Under the pieces are notes generated by a model that was not told the DNA's origin, made no database searches, and saw nothing but the letters and a program-made list of their open reading frames with translations. This document shows positions 59,030-64,000 of a DNA stretch of 64,000 bases, in pieces. This stretch comes from Elephas maximus indicus. Lineage: Eukaryota; Chordata; Mammalia; Proboscidea; Elephantidae. Where the stretch lies: positions 24,151,001 to 24,215,000 of the forward strand of contig NC_064842.1 in the NCBI RefSeq assembly GCF_024166365.1. Reading direction: 5' to 3'. How positions within the stretch are numbered: the first letter of the stretch is position 1; each line of letters opens with the position of its first letter. The position numbers and the translations under genes were made by a program.

Positions 59030-59832
59030 CATTAAAAGGCTTCACCAAAAGAGTAAAAAAGAGGACCTACAGACTGGGAAAAAAAAAATTTGGCTATGAC
59101 AAAATCTCTAAAATCTATAGAATGCTTCAACACCTCAACAACAAAAAGACAAATAACCCAAAGTTAAAAAATGGGCAAAGGAATCGAACAGACCCTTCAC
59201 CAAAGAGGACATTCAGGTGGCTAACAGACACGTGAGGAAAGGTTCACGATCCTTACCCATTATAGAAATGCAAATCAAAACTACAATGAGATACCATCTC
59301 ACCCCAGCATTACTGACATTAATCAAAAAACAGAAAATAACAAATGTTGAAGAGGTTGTGGGAAGACTGGAACTCTTAGGTGCTGCTGATGGGAATGTAA
59401 AAATGTTACAACCGCTATGGAAAACGATATGGCACCTCCTTAAAAAGCTAGAACTAGAAGTACTATACAATCCAGCAATCCCATCCCTACGAATACATCT
59501 TAGAGAAATAAGAGCCATCAAATGAACAGACACATGCACACCCATGTTCACTGCAGCATTATTCACAATAGCATAAAGATGGAAACAACCTAAGTGTCCA
59601 TCAACAGATGAATAGATAAAAAATTATGGTACATACACACAATGGAATACTATGCAACAATAAAGAACAATGATGAATCTGTGAAACATCTTGCAACGTG
59701 GACGAATCTGGAAGGCATTATGCTGAATGAAATAAGTCAATCACAAAAGGACAAATATTGTATGAGACCAACATTATAAAAACTCAAGAAAAGGTTTACA
59801 CACAGAAAAAAAAAAATCTCAGATGGTTAGTA

Positions 59833-59850
59833 GGGAAGGGAGGGGTTGGG
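59833..59850 (+). other. G-quadruplex-type motif in L1 3' UTR
   Basis: GGGAAGGGAGGGGTTGGG, four G-runs, at the same site as 49324-49341 in the other L1 copy. Confidence 0.9.
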
Positions 59851-60801
59851 AGGTGAAATCTCTAATTAGATAGTAGACAAGTGTTAACTTTGTTGAAGGG
59901 AAAGACAACACAAAATATAGGGAAGGTTAGCACAACTTGGTCCAAGGCAAAGTCATAAAAGCTTCCTAGACACATCCAAATACCTTGAGGGACTGAGTTA
60001 CTGGGGCTAAAGGCTAGGGACCATGGTATAGGGGGACATCTAGGTCAGCTGGTATAACAGTTGATGAAGAAAATGTTCTACATCCTACTTTGGTGAGTAG
60101 CATTTGGGGTCCTAAAAGCTTATGGTGAGACGATCTAAGATATATCTATTGGTCCCAGCACTTTTGGAACAAAGGATAATGTAGAAAACCAAAGGCTCAA
60201 GGAAAATATTAGTCCAAAGGACTAATGGACAACATGAATCACAGTCTCCACCAGCCTGAGCCCAGGAGAACTAGATGGTGCCTTGCTACCACCACTGACT
60301 GGTTTGAGAAGGATTACAGTACAGGGTCCAGGGCAGGGCAGGGAAAAAAATGTAGAACACAATTCAAGTTCACACAAAAAGACCAGACTTACTGGTCTGA
60401 CAGAGACTAGAGGAACCCCTGAGACTATGGACCCCGGACACCCTGCTAACTCAGAGCTGAAGCCACTACCAAAGTCCAACTTTCAGCCAAGATTAGACAG
60501 GCCTATGAAACAAACAATAACACACCTGAGGAATATGGTTCTTAGTTCAATCAAGTATATGAGATACCAATGGGCAACACCTGGCCAAAAGCAAAGGCAA
60601 GAAGGTGGGAAGGGATGGGAAAACTGGATGAATGGACACTGAGAATCCAGAGTGGATATGGAAATGGGGAGAGTGCTGACACATTTTGAGGACTGAAATT
60701 AATGTCATAAAACAATTTGCACATTATATTTTTGAATGAAAAAATAATTTGTGTTGTAAACTTTCAATTAAAACACAATAGAATAAAATCAATACACTAT
60801 T

Positions 60802-61651
60802 ATTGAACATCTATTGGCTTCACGTTATTGCTACCGGTGCTGTTGAATTCACTGAGTCATAAACTCTGCCTTCTGTGAACTTAACTCCTCCTAGGTGGGG
60901 GATGAGACACGAATAAAATATTTGAAAAAACACAAATTTATTTTGGCAACGTCAAATGCTCCCTGTGGGAACTCACATTCTACTTGTACAAATTCAAAGG
61001 CAACTTAATGTGTGCAGTTGAGTGACATTAGTGAAAAATATAAGTAAAAAAATTGGAAATAAACTAAAGTCAATTTTTTTTCTTTCAGTTCATTTCATTC
61101 TGTGAATCCATAAGGCACCATAAAATGTTCAATATTACAGTCCAATTATGCTTTGTTGAAATATAAAAGCTGAAAGAAACTCAAATTGAAGAAAGATGCC
61201 TACGGATAAATCTAGCTCTCTATATTGGGCCCTTTCACTCCTGGAGTCTAGGGGCTTCTTGACTAATCATTAGAAAATCTTTGGATCACCAATGGCCAGA
61301 CAGGTAATCTTTGGCCTGTATTCTTGGTATATCTACCATCGTTCTTGTTATAATTCAACATCTAATACCTTCTTGAAAGTCTCAGAGGTGTGCTTATTCT
61401 TATTTTCAAAATAGTCTCTGCCCTTCATACAATGGATGTAGATTTTGAGCTAGCAAAAGTTCTAAAGCACAAAAGAAGCATTGAGCACCAGTCAGCAGTG
61501 ATGGAAAATTTGGCAATGGATACCAGTGATGGTTGTGTGACATGATTAACGTAATTGGTGTCACTGAACTGTACATATAAAAAATGTTGAATGTTATATA
61601 TATATTTATCACAAAAATTTTAGAAGCATTAAAGGACAACGGCCTATAGTC
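60802..61651. other. No recognised feature
   Basis: Intronic sequence with no named repeat; a short (TA)n lies near 61595. Confidence 0.5.
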
Positions 61652-61656
61652 ACTTG

Positions 61657-62288
61657 TGTTACAGGTTGAATTGTGTCCTACCCAAATTCAGGTTGAAGTC
61701 CTAAGCCCTAATATTTGTGAACAAGACCTTGTTTGGAAATAGGATTTTTGAAGATGTTATCCACTAAATTAACATGAGGACAGACCAGAGGAGGGTGGGT
61801 CCTATTCCAACACTAGTTATTGCTGTTAGTTGCCAGGGAGTCAATTTTGACTCACAGCAGCTCCATGGGACAAAGTAGAACTGTCCCATAGGGTTTACTA
61901 GGCTGTAATCTTCAAAGAAGCAGATGGCCATGTCTTTCTTCTGAGGAGCCACTGGCTGGGTTATAATCATCAAACTTTCAGTCAGCAGTTGAGTGCTTAA
62001 CCACTGCACCACTGGGGCTCAGTATGAGTGGTCTACTATAAGAGAGGAGAGGAGACACAGAAAGACAGATAGAGGAAGGAGGGTCAGGTGAAGACGCATT
62101 TATAAGCCAAGTACTATCTGAGGCTACTAGGAGCTCTTCCCCTGAACCAACAGTGAGAGAGAGAGCACGGCCTGGCCAATACACCGATTTGGGTTTCTAG
62201 CCTCCAGAACCGTGAAACAATAAATCTGTGTTCTCAGAAGCCACCCAGTTTGTGGTATTTTGTTACAACAGCCCTAGGAAATTAATTC
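61657..62288 (+). mobile_element. MLT1 (ERVL-MaLR) LTR with an AfroSINE inserted
   Basis: TGTTACAGGTTGAATTGTGT start, GTTGAAGTCCTAAGCCCTAA, TAGCCTCCAGAACCGTGAAA, and the end CAGCCCTAGGAAATTAATTC. ACTTG lies just outside both ends. Ancient solo LTR. Confidence 0.8.
61820..62020 (-). mobile_element. AfroSINE, long form, inside MLT1
   Basis: TGCTGTTAGTTGCCAGGGAG at left, TAATCTTCAAAGAAGCAGAT body, ACTGCACCACTGGGGCTC head at right. Confidence 0.92.
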
Positions 62289-62534
62289 ACTTGCCTACAC
62301 ATCTGATGCAACAAACAAAAGACAATAATTAAGAAGTTAATAGTTAATAACCAGGCCACTCCAGATGACTAGACTCGGGTTCCAACTGCTAATAACCTCA
62401 TGTATGAAAACAAAAAGAGGAAGTGAATCTGGTAGATGAACCTGACAATGAGAAAAAGAAAGCCTTTTGAGTAGGAAGCAGGAATTATGAGCAAAGCGCA
62501 TGACTAAACCCGTTACTGCTTGTCTAGGAAATCA

Positions 62535-62616
62535 CGGGCGCGCATCCGACGCTACGATGAATGAAATAAACGTACGCCACTTCGACTGATGAATACGCTG
62601 CTCTCATCATCATCGT
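62535..62616. other. CpG-dense patch in CpG-poor intron
   Basis: Eleven CpG dinucleotides in about 80 bp (CACGGGCGCGCATCCGACGC and AACGTACGCCACTTCGAC) in non-repeat sequence. I see no gene or repeat that would explain it. Confidence 0.85.
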
Positions 62617-62639
62617 TAAAAACTCTTCATTGGAAAGCA

Positions 62640-63125
62640 ACAAAGTGCAGTGAAGAAAACATGGTCCTTGGAATCAGGCTGACCTGGAATTGAATCTGAG
62701 TTGGCCCAGAAGATGTACTGTTTGTTGTCAGCTACTGTGGAGACCCCCCACCCCCAGACACAACGGGATCAGACTGTTGTGATCCATAGTGTTTTTGGCA
62801 GTAGATTGCCAGGCCTTTCTTCCTAGTCTGTCTTAGTCTGGCAGCTTCACTGAAACTTGTTCAGGATTATAGTAACAAGCAAACTTCCACTGATGGACGG
62901 GGGCGCTGTGTATGAGGTTCACCGGTCAAGAATTGAACCCAGGCCTCCCACATAAAAAAAAAAAAAAAAGATTTTTGAGGGTATAAATTCTACCACTGAG
63001 CCACCACTGTCGTCAGAAGATGTATGAACTTGTCAAATTGCCTGGCTTCTCCGAGATGACATTTCTTCGTTTATAAAACTGGAATACCACCACCTACTCT
63101 GTAGGTTATGGAGAAGGTAAGAAGC
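62640..63125 (+). mobile_element. MIR SINE split by a tRNA-RTE SINE
   Basis: The left part, 62640-62717 (GGTCCTTGGAATCAGGCTGA), and right part, 63014-63125 (GAGATGACATTTCTTCGTTT), continue the MIR consensus across the insertion. Confidence 0.65.
62718..63013 (-). mobile_element. tRNA-headed SINE with RTE 5'-derived body (second SINE type)
   Basis: Exact 11-bp duplications CAGAAGATGTA at 62707-62717 and 63014-63024. The minus strand starts with box A-like TGGCTCAGTGG and box B-like GGTTCAATTCT. The body CCAGACTAAGACAGACTAGG parallels the RTE 5' UTR at 29840-29870 (CCAGACTAAGGCAGAGTAGG), and the end is GCTGACAACAAACAG, RTE-like. The tRNA head differs from the AfroSINE copies. Confidence 0.9.
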
Positions 63126-63479
63126 TTCATGGTGTGGTGGGCTGATACTTTGACGTACTAACTGATTTGCCTCCCTCCCCCGTATGCTAGCTTCTTGTGT
63201 TCTCAGAGTTGAGCAGTTACTGCAGAAATGCCGAAAGAAACCAGTCCACACTCCAGTTTTGCTTTTTAAAATAGACCTTAAAGACCCTGGTAGAGATAAG
63301 AGCTTTAGAAATAATATCTTTTGAGATGTAAATGCTTAGGAGTTTTGAGTATTAAGAAATGGTGTACTGGCCTAAACATGAGGCAAATAGAAAGATTCTC
63401 CCCACCCCACCCAGACTAAATAAATTGATATCGCTATATAATCACTATAAAAAGGTGATTTGCCACTACCAATTAACAA

Positions 63480-63700
63480 TGAAAATGTATATACACCATG
63501 ACTCAGCAATGTAACTTCTAAATATTTACTTTCTAAAAAGTCTACAAACATAGATGAGGAAATAATGAACAAGGATGTCTGCTGAAGCATTTATGTTATG
63601 ACAAAAAGTAGGAAAATCTAAAAGTCCATCAGTTGGGGAAAGGATAAAAAAGTATGATAATATACACAGGGAAGTATTATACAGCAGATAAAAGTAATGA
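63480..63700 (+). mobile_element. Old L1 ORF2 tail fragment
   Basis: CCATGACTCAGCAATGTAAC, AAGGATGTCTGCTGAAGCAT and AAGTCCATCAGTTGGGGAAA match the L1 ORF2 C-terminal region and adjacent 3' UTR. Confidence 0.6.
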
Positions 63701-63750
63701 CAGAAAGAGAGTGCGAGAGAGGGTGCGCATGGGAGACTGTGTGAGCCAGA

Positions 63751-63917
63751 GAGCCCCCTGGTGGCATAGTGGTTAAGAGCTACGGCTGCTAAAAAAAAAA
63801 AGGTCAGCAGCTAGAATCCACCAGCTTTTCCTTGGAAACCCCATGGCACAGTACTATTCTGTCCTGTAGGCTCGCTATGAGTCAGAACTGACTCAATGGT
63901 AATGAGTTTGTGGGGCG
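63751..63917 (+). mobile_element. AfroSINE, short form
   Basis: GAGCCCCCTGGTGGCATAGT head with an A-run in its middle (63790-63800), GAGTCAGAACTGACTCAATG tail. Confidence 0.93.
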
Positions 63918-64000
63918 ATGAACATAACTTAGGTAACACTAAAACACATAAAACAATAGATACATTTTATGTAAATATATATTTAAAATAATCATTAAAA

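Larger units (their letters stand above)
55223..59530 (+). pseudogene. L1 ORF2 remnant (endonuclease and reverse transcriptase)
   Basis: Begins MRAINSNLLIITQNVKGL, the usual L1 ORF2 start. The endonuclease word LQETHF, RT block [13 protein letters not shown] and the later word KKLKYLGINLTRDLKRLYKE (about 58084-58143) appear in order. Broken by stops, A-run slippage (56583-56598, 56764-56778), an LTR-like insertion and a SINE. Confidence 0.9.
51988..60787 (+). mobile_element. Full-length L1 LINE with 14-bp target duplications
   Basis: ATCAATACACTATT occurs identically at 51974-51987 and 60788-60801. The parts are a 5' UTR with tandem monomers (51988-53810), an ORF1 remnant (from about ATG 53814), ORF2 (from ATG 55223) and a 3' UTR (from about 59540). 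ORF2 shows the endonuclease word CCLQETHF (about 55335-55360), RT words [17 protein letters not shown] (about 56994-57044) and F-T-D-D-M (57295-57309, where most L1s have FADD). Both frames carry many stops and shifts. It is interrupted by an LTR-like element (57421-58012) and a SINE (58863-59029). About 8.0 kb without these, long for an L1 because of the 5' UTR. Confidence 0.95.

Overview
The window is mammalian nuclear DNA, almost certainly from an afrotherian. It carries one recognisable host gene, the muscarinic acetylcholine receptor M3 (CHRM3) on the minus strand, in a sea of interspersed repeats. About three dozen copies of a tRNA-headed SINE with an RTE-type tail (AfroSINE class) and eight RTE LINE segments point to Afrotheria, most likely a paenungulate such as elephant. 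The species cannot be fixed from sequence alone, and all family names here come from recalled consensus sequences, not from a search.

Layout. 1-91 is the 5' tip of an L1 that runs out of the window leftward. 92-37984 is repeat-rich flank on the 3' side of CHRM3: SINEs, RTE pieces, old L1 fragments, an ERVL pol fragment split by an MLT1A-like LTR, an afrotherian MaLR-like solo LTR at 5603-6124, and a near-full RTE insertion at 29717-33699 with 8-bp target duplications. 37985-39085 is old L1 tail sequence. 39086-45819 is a repeat-free block holding the probable CHRM3 3' UTR, the intact coding exon (42768-44540) and its splice acceptor. 45820-64000 is CHRM3 intron filled with MIRs, a second RTE element (46908-51237) that swallowed an L1 tail which itself swallowed a solo LTR, and a complete-length L1 (51988-60787) with perfect 14-bp target duplications.

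Most notable: the L1 at 51988-60787 has a 5' UTR made of about six diverged pyrimidine-rich monomers of roughly 165 bp, a layout analogous to mouse L1 monomer promoters. The local SINE families look like chimeras of a tRNA head with pieces of both ends of the RTE element. There is a perfect 27-bp inverted repeat at 25291-25364, a CpG cluster at 62535-62616 in otherwise CpG-poor DNA, and a G-run tract in the sense strand of the probable CHRM3 3' UTR.

There are no prokaryotic features, rRNA, functional tRNA genes or CRISPR arrays. Apart from CHRM3 and the decayed LINE reading frames, the open frames in the window look like chance or antisense frames.
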